Positions 51,901-61,034 are shown, numbered from the stretch's first letter. The stretch: 64,000 bases of DNA from JAPWJZ01 sp965279315 (GCA_965279315.1 OZ257145.1:3100001-3164000), one strand, 5' to 3'. Notes: generated by a model from the letters alone, not told the origin. Numbers and translations are program-made.

Positions 51901-53132
51901 CACACTTCAGGACGTTCTTTTTCCACCATGCGTTTCGCTGCCTTGACCGTGGAGGCCAGGCCGTAGATCGACAGGCGGTTATAGATAAAGGGCTTGAACA
52001 GCTCGAGCGCCATCTTCTTGGGAAGACCGCACTGGTGCAGTTTCAGCTCGGGGCCCACGACGATAACCGAACGGCCGGAATAGTCGACGCGCTTGCCGAG
52101 CAAGTTCTGGCGGAAGCGGCCCTGCTTGCCTTTCAGCATATCGGCGAGCGATTTCAGCGGGCGCTTGTTGGCGCCTGTGATCACGCGGCCGCGACGGCCG
52201 TTGTCGAACAGCGCGTCCACAGCTTCCTGCAGCATGCGTTTTTCGTTGCGCACGATGATGTCGGGCGCGCGCAGCTCGATCAGGCGGCGGAGGCGGTTGT
52301 TGCGGTTGATGACGCGGCGATAAAGGTCGTTCAGGTCCGACGTCGCGAAACGTCCGCCGTCCAGGGGGACGAGCGGGCGCAGTTCGGGCGGAATGACCGG
52401 AACGATGTCGAGGATCATCCATTCCGGACGGGTGCCGGAAGTGAGGAACGCATCGATCAGCTTCAGGCGCTTCACGATTTTCTTTTTCTTCGCGTCGGAG
52501 CCGACAGCTGCAACGAGGTCGATTTCCAGCTGCGCTTTTTCTTTTTCAAGATTGACGGCAGACAGGAGTTCTTTCAGCGCTTCCGCGCCGATACCTGCCT
52601 TGAATGCGTCTTCGCCGTATTTGTCGACGTTGTCGGCGAATTCTTCTTCGGTCAGCAGTTGCAGCGGCTTCAGCGGGGTCATCAACGGGTCGATGACGAT
52701 GAAAGATTCGAAGTACAGGACCTTCTCGAGATCTTTCAGTGTCATGTCCATCATCAGGCCGATGCGGCAGGGCAGCGATTTCAGGAACCAGATATGCGCA
52801 ACCGGCGATGCCAGCTGGATATGGCCCATGCGGTCGCGGCGCACCTTGGAGAGCGTGACTTCAACGCCGCACTTCTCGCAGATGATGCCTTTGTACTTCA
52901 TGCGCTTGTATTTGCCGCAAAGGCATTCGTAATCCTTCACGGGCCCAAAGATGCGCGCGCAGAACAGGCCGTCTTTTTCCGGCTTGAACGTGCGGTAGTT
53001 GATGGTTTCCGGCTTTTTGATCTCGCCGTAGGACCAGGACAGGATCTGCTCCGGGCTCGCAATCGAGATCCGGATCTGGTCGAAGCTCTGGGGGCCGCTC
53101 ACTTGGCCGAAGAGGTTCATGACTTCATTCAT
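48903..53132 (-). CDS. rpoC: RNA polymerase beta' subunit
   Basis: The protein has 1409 residues. The N-terminal zinc site has CLCGKYKRMKYKGIICEKCGVE, the catalytic loop NADFDGDQMAVHVPL, the bridge helix region and trigger-loop block GEPGTQLTMRTFHIGG, and the second zinc site with CQSKDNGICAKCYG. Two ATG codons stand at the start (MNEVM); the first, with GGGAG upstream, is used. It is the last gene of the rplK-rpoC run and has a strong terminator. A short basic, Gly/Arg-rich C-terminal end is present. Confidence 0.98.
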   Translation of the reverse strand: MNEVMNLFGQVSGPQSFDQIRISIASPEQILSWSYGEIKKPETINYRTFKPEKDGLFCARIFGPVKDYECLCGKYKRMKYKGIICEKCGVEVTLSKVRRDRMGHIQLASPVAHIWFLKSLPCRIGLMMDMTLKDLEKVLYFESFIVIDPLMTPLKPLQLLTEEEFADNVDKYGEDAFKAGIGAEALKELLSAVNLEKEKAQLEIDLVAAVGSDAKKKKIVKRLKLIDAFLTSGTRPEWMILDIVPVIPPELRPLVPLDGGRFATSDLNDLYRRVINRNNRLRRLIELRAPDIIVRNEKRMLQEAVDALFDNGRRGRVITGANKRPLKSLADMLKGKQGRFRQNLLGKRVDYSGRSVIVVGPELKLHQCGLPKKMALELFKPFIYNRLSIYGLASTVKAAKRMVEKERPEVWDILEEVIREHPVLLNRAPTLHRLGIQAFEPVLIEGKAIQLHPLVCTAFNADFDGDQMAVHVPLSVESQLEARVLMMSTNNILRPADGKPVIVPSQDIVLGLYYLSMAFDGLKGEGTLFKDMQEIELALFNKTVTMHTKIKARYHTVDKDNKPLRLVVDTTPGRMMMSQVLPRHPNVPFDVLNRVLTKKDVSNLIDVVYRHCGQKETVIFCDRMMALGFTNACVAGISFGKDDLIIPEEKLKLVAIANAKVKEFEQQYQDGLITKGEKYNKVVDIWSSCTDDVTKEMMAVIAKPGANGYMNSVYMMAHSGARGSTQQIRQLAGMRGLMAKPSGEIIETPIISNFKEGLTVLEYFNSTHGARKGLADTALKTANSGYLTRRLVDVAQDAIITENDCGTENGFTVRPVIEGGDVIVSLPERILGRSAAVDVIDPLTSLVIVKAGEIIDEATSEKIETSGIDAVLVRSVLTCQSKDNGICAKCYGRDLARGTPVNEGEAIGVMAAQSIGEPGTQLTMRTFHIGGAAQRGAAQSSSEAAFDATVEVRNKSVVKNSEGVQIVMGRNTEVVLLDKQGRERANHRLQYGAKLLVNDGDKVKKGSKLAEWDPYTNPIITEKDGSAVYGDLVEGLSIREEMDEATGISSKVVIDWRQQPKAASLKPRITLTDAAGKVIKLPNGLEANYYMPVGAILNLDNAAHVKAGDIIARIPKESSKTRDITGGLPRVAELFEARRPKDFAIISDIDGQVEFGKDYKSKRRIIVKPTDGKSEPKEYLIPKGKHVAVNEGDYVRRGDALLEGSMVPHDILSVMGVEALADYLINEVQDVYRLQGVKINDKHIEVIIRQMLQKVEVTDAGETTLINGEQVDREELAEINAALAKDKRPAKGIPMLQGITKASLQTRSFISAASFQETTRVLTEAAIQGKVDKLIGLKENVIVGRLIPAGTGSFVHKLKRIALERDQAALAANAASSPALLEGDNVAVIDPPKTEPRERSKRGGRAGAA

Positions 53133-53155
53133 GGTATTACTCCCAATCTCTACGA

Positions 53156-56100
53156 TTAATTGTTCTGGCTTTGCTTCAGGTCAACGTTCAGACCCAGCGA
53201 CCGCAATTCCTTCACCAAGACGTTGAAGGATTCAGGGATACCGATCTCGAACGTATCGTCGCCGCGGACGATCGACTCATAGGCTTTTGTACGGCCTGCG
53301 ACGTCGTCCGACTTGACGGTGAGCATTTCCTGCAGCGTGTAGGCCGCACCGTATGCCTGCAGCGCCCACACTTCCATCTCCCCGAAGCGCTGGCCGCCGA
53401 ACTGGGCTTTACCGCCCAGAGGCTGCTGCGTCACGAGTGAATACGGACCGATGGAGCGTGCGTGGATCTTGTCGTCGACAAGGTGGTGCAGCTTCAGCAT
53501 ATAGATGTAACCGACGGTGACCTGACGCTCGAAGTATTCGCCGGTACGGCCATCGATCAGTTTCACCTGACCGGAGGTCGCAAGGCCTGCGTCTTCCAGC
53601 ATCTTGTTGATGTCAGCCTCGACCGCGCCGTCGAAGACGGGGGTTGCGATCGGAACGCCGCGACGGATGTTGCCGCACATTTCGAACAGCTCGTTGTGCT
53701 TCAGTGTCGCCACGTCTTCTTTATAGGCCTTGTCGCCGTATGCCACTTTCAGCTTGGCATGCAGGTCTTTTTCCTGCTTCTCGCGCTCGGCGCCGGTCGT
53801 GCGGTGGTAACGGTCGACGATCTCGCCGATCTGCTTGCCAAGGCGCGCGGTTGCCCAGCCCAAGTGGGTTTCAAGGATCTGGCCGACGTTCATGCGTGAG
53901 GGAACGCCAAGCGGGTTCAGCACGAGGTCAACGGGCGTGCCGTCTTCCAGGTAGGGCATGTTTTCGACCGGCATGATTTTCGACACGACACCTTTGTTGC
54001 CGTGGCGGCCTGCCATCTTGTCGCCGGGCTGCAGCTTGCGCTTGACCGCGATGAACACTTTCACCGTCTTCATGACGCCGGGCAGCATTTCGTCGCCGCG
54101 CTGCAGTTTTTCGACCTTGTTCTCGAAACGCTGGGTCAGGTCGTCGATCGCGCGATCGAAGGTCTGGCCCATGGATTCGATGTCGCCCATGGTCTTTTCG
54201 TCGGAGACGACGATTTCACGCCATTCGTGGCGTTTCGTCGCTTCGAGGTCGGCTGCCGTGATCTTGTCGCCTTTTTTCAGGCCTTCGATCGGCTTGGCAA
54301 CCGTCTTGCCAACCAGGTTTTCCTTCATGCGGCCGTAGTAGCCACGCTCATAGATGCGGCGTTCGTCGTCGCGGTCTTTTGCAAGGCGTTCGATTTCAGC
54401 GCGTTCGATGGACAGGGCGCGCTGGTCTTTGTCGACGCCACGGCGGGAGAACACGCGGACTTCCACGATCGTGCCCGAAATGCCGGGGGGAACGCGGAGC
54501 GAGGTGTCTTTCACGTCGGAGGCTTTTTCGCCGAAGATGGCGCGGAGGAGTTTTTCCTCCGGGGTCATCGGGCTTTCGCCTTTCGGGGTGACTTTACCAA
54601 CCAGGATGTCGCCCGCTTTCACATCGGCGCCGATGTAAACGATGCCGGCTTCGTCGAGGTGCTTGAGGCCTTCCTCGCCGACGTTCGGGATGTCGCGGGT
54701 GATGTCTTCCTGGCCCAGTTTCGTGTCGCGTGCCATGACTTCGAATTCCTCGATGTGGATCGAGGTGAAGACGTCGTCGGAAGCGATACGTTCGGAAATC
54801 AGGATGGAGTCTTCGAAGTTGTAGCCGTTCCAGGGCATGAACGCGACGAGCACGTTACGGCCAAGGGCCAATTCGCCGAGTTCGGTCGAAGGACCGTCGC
54901 CGATGATGTCGCCGGCTTCAACGCGGTCGCCCACTTTCACAAGCGGGGTCTGCGTGATGCAGGTGTTCTGGTTGGAACGGGTGAACTTTTTCAGTTTGTA
55001 GATGTCGACAGTCGATTTCGCGCTGTCTTTTTCATCCGTTGCGTGGACGACGATACGGTTTGCGTCAACCGAGTCAACGATGCCGGCGCGCAGTGCCGCA
55101 ATCGCCGAGCCGGAATCGCGGGCAACCGCGTATTCCATGCCCGTGCCGACCAGCGGCGCGTCGGAACGCATCAGGGGAACGGCCTGACGCTGCATGTTCG
55201 AGCCCATGAGCGCGCGGTTCGCGTCGTCGTTTTCAAGGAAGGGGATGAGCGCCGCTGCCACCGAAACGATCTGTTTCGGCGAGACGTCGATCAGGTCGAT
55301 CTGGTCGCGGGGCGACAGGATGTAATCGCCACCTTTGCGGCACGAAACGAGGTCGGAAACGAAGCCCATTTTGGCGTCGAGTTCGGCGTTCGCCTGCGCG
55401 ATCGTGTATTTGCCCTCTTCCATCGCCGACATGTAAACCACATCGTCGGTGACCTTGTTGTTCACGACCTTGCGGTACGGCGATTCAATGAAGCCGTACT
55501 GGTTGATGCGTGCGTAGGTGGAGAGCGAGTTGATCAGGCCGATGTTCGGACCCTCGGGGGTTTCGATCGGGCAGATACGGCCGTAGTGGGTCGGGTGAAC
55601 GTCGCGGACTTCGAAGCCAGCGCGCTCGCGGGTCAGACCGCCTGGTCCAAGCGCGGACATGCGGCGTTTGTGCGTGATTTCCGACAGCGGGTTCGTCTGG
55701 TCCATGAACTGCGACAGCTGCGAGGAGCCGAAGAATTCGCGGACAGCGGCAGCAGCCGGTTTCGCGTTGATAAGATCATGCGGCATCGCGGTGTCGATAT
55801 CAACCGATGACATACGCTCGCGGATCGCGCGTTCCATACGCATCAGGCCGACGCGGCACTGGTTTTCCATCAATTCACCGACCGAGCGGACGCGGCGGTT
55901 GCCAAGGTGATCGATATCGTCCGTTTCGCCACGGCCGTCCTTCAGATCCACGAGGATCTTGAGGATCGCCATGATATCTTCCTTGCGGAGGATGCGAACC
56001 TGGTCGTCAGTCTTGAAATCGAGGCGCGAGTTCATCTTCACGCGACCGACCGGGGAGAGGTCATAGCGTTCGAAGTCGAAGAACAGGCCGCGGAACAGCG

Positions 56101-57379
56101 TATCAGCCGATTCCAGCGTGGGCGGTTCGCCCGGACGCATGACGCGGTAGATGTCGATCAGCGCGTCTTCGCGGTTGCGGCACTTGTCGGCAGCCAGGGT
56201 GTTGCGGATGTAGCCGCCCACGTTGATGTTGTCGATCGCGAGGATCTCGAGCGACTTGAGGCCGAGCTTCTCGATTTTATCGATGCTTTTCGCATCGAGT
56301 TCTTCGCCAGCCTCGAACACGACTTCGCCGGTCTTGTCGTCGGTGACGGTGCGCGCGATCGCCGCGCCCACGAGTTCTTCGGACTGGATGACAACGTCTT
56401 TCAGGCCTTCTTCTTCAAGCTTGCGGGCCTGACGCGCGGTGATTTTCGTGCCGGCGGGGACTTTTACCTTGCCGGTTTTCGCGTCGATCAGGTCGAACCG
56501 GGTTTTCAGGCCGCGGAAACGTTCTGCGTCGTAGGGGGTTTTCCAGCCGTCTTTGGTCTTTTCATAGGGGATGATCGCGTAGAAGTAATGCAGGATTTCT
56601 TCTTTCGACAGGCCTTGGATTTTCGTCGGGTCCACGGGCTTGCCTGCCTTGTGCTGGCGTTCGCGGTATTTCGCGGATTCATCGGAATCCAGCGCGAGCA
56701 GGAAGGTGGTCACGGGCAGCTTGCGGCGGCGGTCGATGCGCACATACACGAGGTCTTTGGCGTCGAATTCAAAATCGAGCCAGGAGCCGCGGTAGGGAAT
56801 GACGCGCGCAGCAAACAGGTATTTGCCGGACGAGTGGGTCTTGCCCTGGTCATGGTCAAAGAACACGCCCGGGGAACGGTGCATCTGCGACACGATCACG
56901 CGCTCGGTGCCGTTGACGACGAACGTGCCGTTGCCGGTCATGAGGGGCATGTCGACCATGTAGACATCCTGTTCCTTGATGTCGCGGATCGTGCGCGCAC
57001 CGGAATCTTCGTCGATGTCAAAGGTGGAGAGGCGCAGGGTCACGCGCAGGGGCGCCGCGTAGGTCATGCCTCGCTGGACGCATTCTTCCACGTCGTATTT
57101 GGGCTCTTCCAGTTCATAGCGCACAAAATCGATTTCCGCGCGGCCCGAAAAATCCTTGATCGGGAACACGGACTTGAACACTTCCTGGAGGCCTTCGGTC
57201 AGGCGGTCCTGGTGTTTCGTGTCGCGCTGCAGGAATTTTTCGTAGGAATTGCGCTGCACCTCGATCAGGTTCGGCATTTCACACACTTCGGGAATTTTTC
57301 CGAAGCTGCGGCGGATCCGCTTGCGGCCCGTGAAGCTTTTGCTGTCGGTAAGTGAACGAATTGCCTTTTTTGCGCTCAT
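53156..57379 (-). CDS. rpoB: RNA polymerase beta subunit
   Basis: The protein has 1407 residues. Start MSAKKAIRSLTDSKSFTGRKRIR, the rifampicin region reads SSQLSQFMDQTNPLSEITHKRRMSALGPGGL, the wild-type set of residues (D516, H526 and S531 equivalents by eye). The C-terminal clamp part GGKAQFGGQRFGEMEVWALQAYGAAYTLQEMLTVKSDD is complete. It lies 23 bases before rpoC. Upstream a 280-base gap with a hairpin separates it from rplL. Confidence 0.98.
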   Translation of the reverse strand: MSAKKAIRSLTDSKSFTGRKRIRRSFGKIPEVCEMPNLIEVQRNSYEKFLQRDTKHQDRLTEGLQEVFKSVFPIKDFSGRAEIDFVRYELEEPKYDVEECVQRGMTYAAPLRVTLRLSTFDIDEDSGARTIRDIKEQDVYMVDMPLMTGNGTFVVNGTERVIVSQMHRSPGVFFDHDQGKTHSSGKYLFAARVIPYRGSWLDFEFDAKDLVYVRIDRRRKLPVTTFLLALDSDESAKYRERQHKAGKPVDPTKIQGLSKEEILHYFYAIIPYEKTKDGWKTPYDAERFRGLKTRFDLIDAKTGKVKVPAGTKITARQARKLEEEGLKDVVIQSEELVGAAIARTVTDDKTGEVVFEAGEELDAKSIDKIEKLGLKSLEILAIDNINVGGYIRNTLAADKCRNREDALIDIYRVMRPGEPPTLESADTLFRGLFFDFERYDLSPVGRVKMNSRLDFKTDDQVRILRKEDIMAILKILVDLKDGRGETDDIDHLGNRRVRSVGELMENQCRVGLMRMERAIRERMSSVDIDTAMPHDLINAKPAAAAVREFFGSSQLSQFMDQTNPLSEITHKRRMSALGPGGLTRERAGFEVRDVHPTHYGRICPIETPEGPNIGLINSLSTYARINQYGFIESPYRKVVNNKVTDDVVYMSAMEEGKYTIAQANAELDAKMGFVSDLVSCRKGGDYILSPRDQIDLIDVSPKQIVSVAAALIPFLENDDANRALMGSNMQRQAVPLMRSDAPLVGTGMEYAVARDSGSAIAALRAGIVDSVDANRIVVHATDEKDSAKSTVDIYKLKKFTRSNQNTCITQTPLVKVGDRVEAGDIIGDGPSTELGELALGRNVLVAFMPWNGYNFEDSILISERIASDDVFTSIHIEEFEVMARDTKLGQEDITRDIPNVGEEGLKHLDEAGIVYIGADVKAGDILVGKVTPKGESPMTPEEKLLRAIFGEKASDVKDTSLRVPPGISGTIVEVRVFSRRGVDKDQRALSIERAEIERLAKDRDDERRIYERGYYGRMKENLVGKTVAKPIEGLKKGDKITAADLEATKRHEWREIVVSDEKTMGDIESMGQTFDRAIDDLTQRFENKVEKLQRGDEMLPGVMKTVKVFIAVKRKLQPGDKMAGRHGNKGVVSKIMPVENMPYLEDGTPVDLVLNPLGVPSRMNVGQILETHLGWATARLGKQIGEIVDRYHRTTGAEREKQEKDLHAKLKVAYGDKAYKEDVATLKHNELFEMCGNIRRGVPIATPVFDGAVEADINKMLEDAGLATSGQVKLIDGRTGEYFERQVTVGYIYMLKLHHLVDDKIHARSIGPYSLVTQQPLGGKAQFGGQRFGEMEVWALQAYGAAYTLQEMLTVKSDDVAGRTKAYESIVRGDDTFEIGIPESFNVLVKELRSLGLNVDLKQSQNN

Positions 57380-57596
57380 GGCGTTTTCCTTGTGTCACGA
57401 TGAAAGAATATGGGATCAGAGTCCCAACCTGAAGTGCCAAGGACGAAAAACGGAGCCAACCACATGACTTCCGACGTCCTGAAAAAATCTTGAATTCCCG
57501 CTAGTGCCGTTTCGTGCCGATTTAGTGCCTTGGTATCATATAGTTTTCCGTCAAGAGCCCCGGAACACGGGCATTTTAGTCCCTAACAGCAGAAGG

Positions 57597-57621
57597 GGCG
57601 GCGGGAAATTTTCCCGCCGCC
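57597..57621 (-). terminator. Attenuator-like hairpin between rplL and rpoB
   Basis: GGCGGCGGGAAA pairs perfectly with TTTCCCGCCGCC around one T. In the minus direction it is not followed by a T run, so it may only partly stop or pause polymerase or protect the rplL end. It is placed like the rplL-rpoB attenuator/processing site known from E. coli. The remaining gap (57380-57596) shows no gene. Confidence 0.5.
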
Positions 57622-57662
57622 GCAATCTTATACGTCGCTGTTGGGCGAAATAATCAAGATGA

Positions 57663-58028
57663 TTACTTCAGCTCAACTTTCGCGCCGACTTCTTCCAGTT
57701 TCTTTTTCAGTGCGTCAGCGTCTGCCTTGTTGACGCCGGCTTTCACCGACTTCGGCGCGCCTTCAACCAGGTCTTTCGCTTCTTTCAGGCCCAGGCCCGT
57801 GATTTCGCGAACGACTTTGATCACTTCGATTTTCTTGTCGCCAGCAGCTGCCAGGACAACATCGAATTCGGTTTTAGCTTCGCCAGCCGGTGCAGCGCCA
57901 ACAGCTGCGACAGCAGCGGGAGCAGCAGCGGAAACGCCCCACTTCTCTTCGAGAAGTTTGGAGAGTTCGGACGCTTCGAGAACGGTCAGTTTCGACAGTT
58001 CATCAACGATTTTTGCGAGATCAGCCAT
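57663..58028 (-). CDS. rplL: 50S ribosomal protein L7/L12
   Basis: The protein has 121 residues. The N-terminal dimerisation region (KIVDELSKLTVLEASELSKLLEEKWG), an Ala/Gly-rich hinge (about residues 33-52) and the C-terminal domain with EKIEVIKVVREITGLGLKEAKDLVEGAP-type residues (KKIEVIKVVREITGLGLKEA) are complete. It binds EF-Tu and EF-G on the stalk. SD AAGGAG lies before the ATG. Confidence 0.98.
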   Translation of the reverse strand: MADLAKIVDELSKLTVLEASELSKLLEEKWGVSAAAPAAVAAVGAAPAGEAKTEFDVVLAAAGDKKIEVIKVVREITGLGLKEAKDLVEGAPKSVKAGVNKADADALKKKLEEVGAKVELK

Positions 58029-58083
58029 TGTAGTACTCCTTAATGATATTTAGTTAGTTTGTTGGTTTAAGCCAGTTCGGTAG

Positions 58084-58596
58084 TTATTCGCCCTTTGCAG
58101 CGTAAGCGCTGAGGACACGGGCCAGTTGAGCTGCCGGTGCTTGTGCAATGGTGGCGATCTGACGGGCCGGTGCTTTGAGCAGGCCGGCCAGTTGGCCACG
58201 CAGTTGGTCAAGCGAGGGCAGTTTCGACAATGCCACAATAGCCGCCGTATCGAGGACCTTGTCGCCAAGTGCTCCGCCGAGGATCACGAGTTTCTCGTTG
58301 TCCTTGGCGAAATTGGCGGCGATCTTCGCGGCAGCGACAGCGTCTTTCGACGTTGCGATGCCGACGGGGCCTTTGAGCAGAGGGCCGATGCCTTCAAAGC
58401 GCGTACCTTTGAGGGCTCGCAACACGAGCCGGTTCTTGGATACTTTGAAATCAACACCTTCTTTGCGCATTCTGACGCGAAGTTCGGACACCTGAGCAGC
58501 CGTCAGACCCATGTTCTTGGTCACGACGATTGATTCGATATCTCCGAGCGTCTCCTGCAAGCCGGTGATAACTTCAGCTTTCTTTGCACGATCCAC
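58084..58596 (-). CDS. rplJ: 50S ribosomal protein L10
   Basis: The protein has 170 residues. The start is GTG at 58594-58596 with GGAG about nine bases upstream. The sequence AEVITGLQETLGDIESIVVTKNMGLTAAQVSELRVRMRKEGVDFKVSKNRLVLRAL is standard L10, and the C-terminal helix (QLAGLLKAPARQIATIAQAP) anchors L7/L12 dimers. L10 with L7/L12 is known to repress its own operon through the mRNA leader; a structured leader lies directly upstream. Confidence 0.97.
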   Translation of the reverse strand: MDRAKKAEVITGLQETLGDIESIVVTKNMGLTAAQVSELRVRMRKEGVDFKVSKNRLVLRALKGTRFEGIGPLLKGPVGIATSKDAVAAAKIAANFAKDNEKLVILGGALGDKVLDTAAIVALSKLPSLDQLRGQLAGLLKAPARQIATIAQAPAAQLARVLSAYAAKGE

Positions 58597-58739
58597 GGGA
58601 TATTCTCCGTTTCTTTTTAGTTATGGCGCGCTTCCTTGTGACGGGAAATGTGCCGGGGTTGCATGAAGGAAAACGATAGCCTGTCTTCCCACCTGTTTAT
58701 CCCGTCCGAAGCGTCCAGCCATAACGGATAGTCCCGTTA

Positions 58740-58842
58740 AAAACTTTCTTCCTCGTCTGTACTGGCCTTTTCAGGTTTAGCCCCCGCTTGGGGTACCAGT
58801 AGTCTCGGACAGGGATTCAAGGAAGGGCCGAAGCCCTGCCTC
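58740..58842 (-). promoter_or_regulatory. Structured leader before rplJ (L10 leader type)
   Basis: On the minus strand the sequence TACTGG (58796-58801) pairs with CCAGTA (58760-58765) around an internal CCCC/GGGG hairpin (58782-58793). Nearby GGCAGGGC/GCCCTTCC with a TTCG loop (about 58820-58842) forms a second hairpin just after rplA. The position between rplA and rplJ matches the L10(L12)4 autoregulatory leader of other bacteria. The fit to the family consensus was judged by eye only. Confidence 0.55.
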
Positions 58843-58850
58843 AAATTTAG

Positions 58851-59585
58851 TTACGCGGCGGCGCGCAGCAGGCTTGCGAGTTCCAGCTTGACGCCGGGAC
58901 CCATCGTGGAGGAAAGGCTCGCCTTGCGGAGATAGTTGCCTTTCATCGTTGCCGGCTTCGCCTTCACAACCGCGTCCAACAGGGCGCGGATGTTTTCGCA
59001 AAGTTTCTTCTCGTCGAAAGATGCCTTGCCCACGCCAACGTGGACGATGCCTTCTTTCTGAGCGCGGAATTCAACGGAACCGCCCTTTGCCGCTTTCACG
59101 GCCGAGGTGACGTCCATCGTGACGGTGCCCAGTTTCGGGTTGGGCATCAGGCCTTTCGGGCCCAGGATCTGGCCGAGCTTACCGACGGTGCCCATCATGT
59201 CCGGGGTCGCGATGACGCGTTCGAAAGGCATGTCGCCTTTTTGCACGCGTGCCGCGAGATCGTCGTCACCGACAACGTCAGCGCCTGCTTTTTTCGCTTC
59301 TTCAGCCTTGGGGCCTTTTGCGAAAACGGCGACGCGCACGTTTTTACCGGTACCGTTCGGCAGGATAACCATGCCGCGGACGTTCTGGTCAGATTGCTTG
59401 CTGTCGATGCCGAGGTTGATCGAGATTTCGATGGTTTCATCGAATTTCGCGGTCGCGTTCGACTTGATGAACTTCACGGCGTCTTCAAGAGACCAGATCT
59501 GGGTGATGTCTTGAGCTTCGCGCGTTTTGCGCAGGCGCTTGGTGAAGGCCGATTTTTCTTTAGCTGCTTTTTCTTTTTTAGCCAT
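58851..59585 (-). CDS. rplA: 50S ribosomal protein L1
   Basis: The protein has 244 residues. After a short Lys-rich start it matches L1 (AVKFIKSNATAKFDETIEISINLGID, QNVRGMVILPNGTGKNVRVAVFAKG, GLMPNPKLGTVT). The core is followed by the stalk-binding C-terminal part with GNYLRKASLSSTMGPGVKLE. L1 forms the mobile L1 stalk and in E. coli represses rplK-rplA. It lies five bases after rplK with SD GGAGGG inside the rplK end. Confidence 0.98.
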   Translation of the reverse strand: MAKKEKAAKEKSAFTKRLRKTREAQDITQIWSLEDAVKFIKSNATAKFDETIEISINLGIDSKQSDQNVRGMVILPNGTGKNVRVAVFAKGPKAEEAKKAGADVVGDDDLAARVQKGDMPFERVIATPDMMGTVGKLGQILGPKGLMPNPKLGTVTMDVTSAVKAAKGGSVEFRAQKEGIVHVGVGKASFDEKKLCENIRALLDAVVKAKPATMKGNYLRKASLSSTMGPGVKLELASLLRAAA

Positions 59586-59590
59586 GATGA

Positions 59591-60025
59591 TTAGCCCTCC
59601 ACGACTTGAATGCCCATCGAACGTGCGGTACCGGCGATCGATTTCGCGGCGGTGTCGACGTTAGCGGCGTTCATGTCTTTCAGTTTGGCGGTCGCGATTT
59701 CGCGGACTTGCGTCATCGTGACTTTGCCGACATTGGCGTCTTTGCCCGTAGCGCCCGAACCTTTTTCCAGCTTTGCAGCCTTCATCAGGTAGTAGCTTGC
59801 GGGAGGGGTTTTCATGACGAACGTGAACGAACGGTCCACGTAAACGGTGATCACGCAAGGGATCGGCATGCCAGGTTCCATGCCCTGGGTTTGCGCGTTG
59901 AAGCCTTTGCAGAATTCCATGATGTTCACGCCGGCCTGGCCGAGAGCGGGGCCGATGGGCGGCGAGGGGTTTGCTTTACCAGCCGGAACCACCAGCTTGA
60001 TATAGCCTTGTACTTTCTTTGCCAT
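59591..60025 (-). CDS. rplK: 50S ribosomal protein L11
   Basis: The protein has 144 residues. The N-terminal domain has IKLVVPAGKANPSPPIGPALGQAGVNIMEFCKGFN, which with 23S rRNA binds thiopeptides and the L7/L12 stalk base, and the C-terminal domain has the VTMTQVREIATAKLKDMNA RNA-binding part. Usually nusG is directly upstream, but here a divergent unknown gene follows after a 298-base gap. So the promoter of the rplK-rpoC run must be in that gap. Confidence 0.97.
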   Translation of the reverse strand: MAKKVQGYIKLVVPAGKANPSPPIGPALGQAGVNIMEFCKGFNAQTQGMEPGMPIPCVITVYVDRSFTFVMKTPPASYYLMKAAKLEKGSGATGKDANVGKVTMTQVREIATAKLKDMNAANVDTAAKSIAGTARSMGIQVVEG

Positions 60026-60323
60026 TTATATTCTCCTTTAAGGTCAAAGGGTTGTGGTACGGCTCCGATTGGACTTAACCGGGAAGCCTCCCACAATTCT
60101 GTCGGGCAGATTCTAATAAAGAATCGCCAGACGCGGCAGATTACGCCCGTATTGCTCTGGAATGCAAGGAAATTCGCGGATGGATAACACCCGCAGGCAA
60201 TGCCCGTGGCGGAATGTTATGGTTTTACTCTATATTCATATTCCAATAATACAAGCCCGGTTTACATGAACACCGAATAACAATAGGCTAACCCCATCCA
60301 TTCAGCAGATAACCGGAGTATTC
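60026..60323. other. Divergent promoter region between rplK and the gene at 60324
   Basis: No gene is seen, and in particular no secE or nusG. On the minus strand a weak promoter candidate is TTGCAT (60162-60167), 17 bases, GTAATC (60139-60144). AGATTC-type inverted repeats (AGATTCTAATAAAGAATC at 60109-60126) lie in the leader. The plus-strand half from about 60200 is AT-rich and likely holds the promoter of the gene at 60324. Confidence 0.4.
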
Positions 60324-61034
60324 ATGGCCGACGATCCTTTGCCCGAAGACGGCAAGCCGCCCAAGGATGTATTCAAGGATTTCCTTGAGGCCGCCTCGAA
60401 AAAGGCGGAGGAGAACCAGACGCTGGCCAGCGAACAGGCCGCGCTGAAGGGCCAGAAGGACGCGCTGCGCGCCGAACTGCTGCGCCAGTGCAGCGAAGCC
60501 AAGGACGGCATGCGCGAAAGGTACGAAGGCCATCTCCACCCGATTTTGTCGGTGCTGGAGGCCCTGCCGGAAAAAGATGGCAGGAAATTCCATGTGAAGG
60601 TCGCCTTTTCCGATGGCAATATCGACGAAGCCGTCGAGGCGCTGGATGAAATCCTGCATGACGGCCCGACGCTGACCATCACCGTCCGCTACGACAAGGA
60701 CTGGGGCAAGGAAGTGTCATCGCCAACCGAAATCCACCCGATGATCAAGATCGTGCTGGAGCCCGTATCCCATATGGCGGATGAAGACATCAGCGTGACG
60801 CGGTTCGACAAGCTGTCCGAAGACTGGGATATCGGTGGCGGCCTCACCAAGAAACACGATGAATCGCCTGCCTACGGCTATGACAGCCTGCGCACGGCCC
60901 TTGGCGAATGGCTGGCCGATAACGCGCCCGACCGTATCGCCGATATTGTCGCCGCAAAAGACGGCCCACCGCCCAAAGGCCCTACCCTGCCCCCCGCAAC
61001 CAAGAAATACAAAGGCGGCGCTCTGCGCCCGTAA
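60324..61034 (+). CDS. Unknown soluble protein
   Basis: The protein has 236 residues and I do not recognise it. The start has CCGGAG seven bases upstream. The N-terminal half is acidic and helical with a likely coiled coil (about residues 15-65: FLEAASKKAEENQTLASEQAALKG). The middle has beta strands (FHVKVAFSDGNIDEAVEAL, TLTITVRYDKDWG). The C-terminus is Pro- and Lys-rich. No signal peptide or membrane helix is seen, so it is probably cytoplasmic. It lies six bases before the peroxiredoxin gene, suggesting an operon. Confidence 0.65.
   Translation: MADDPLPEDGKPPKDVFKDFLEAASKKAEENQTLASEQAALKGQKDALRAELLRQCSEAKDGMRERYEGHLHPILSVLEALPEKDGRKFHVKVAFSDGNIDEAVEALDEILHDGPTLTITVRYDKDWGKEVSSPTEIHPMIKIVLEPVSHMADEDISVTRFDKLSEDWDIGGGLTKKHDESPAYGYDSLRTALGEWLADNAPDRIADIVAAKDGPPPKGPTLPPATKKYKGGALRP

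Noticed and set aside
49065..53159. Open frame of 1364 codons on the plus strand, antisense to rpoC
   Set aside because: It mirrors rpoC, has a composition rich in His, Arg, Asp and Val typical of reversed high-GC genes, lacks an SD and resembles no protein. The same applies to other long antisense frames at 54002-55810 and 55907-57355 (over rpoB), 39913-42246 (over fusA) and 2607-4430 (over glmS).
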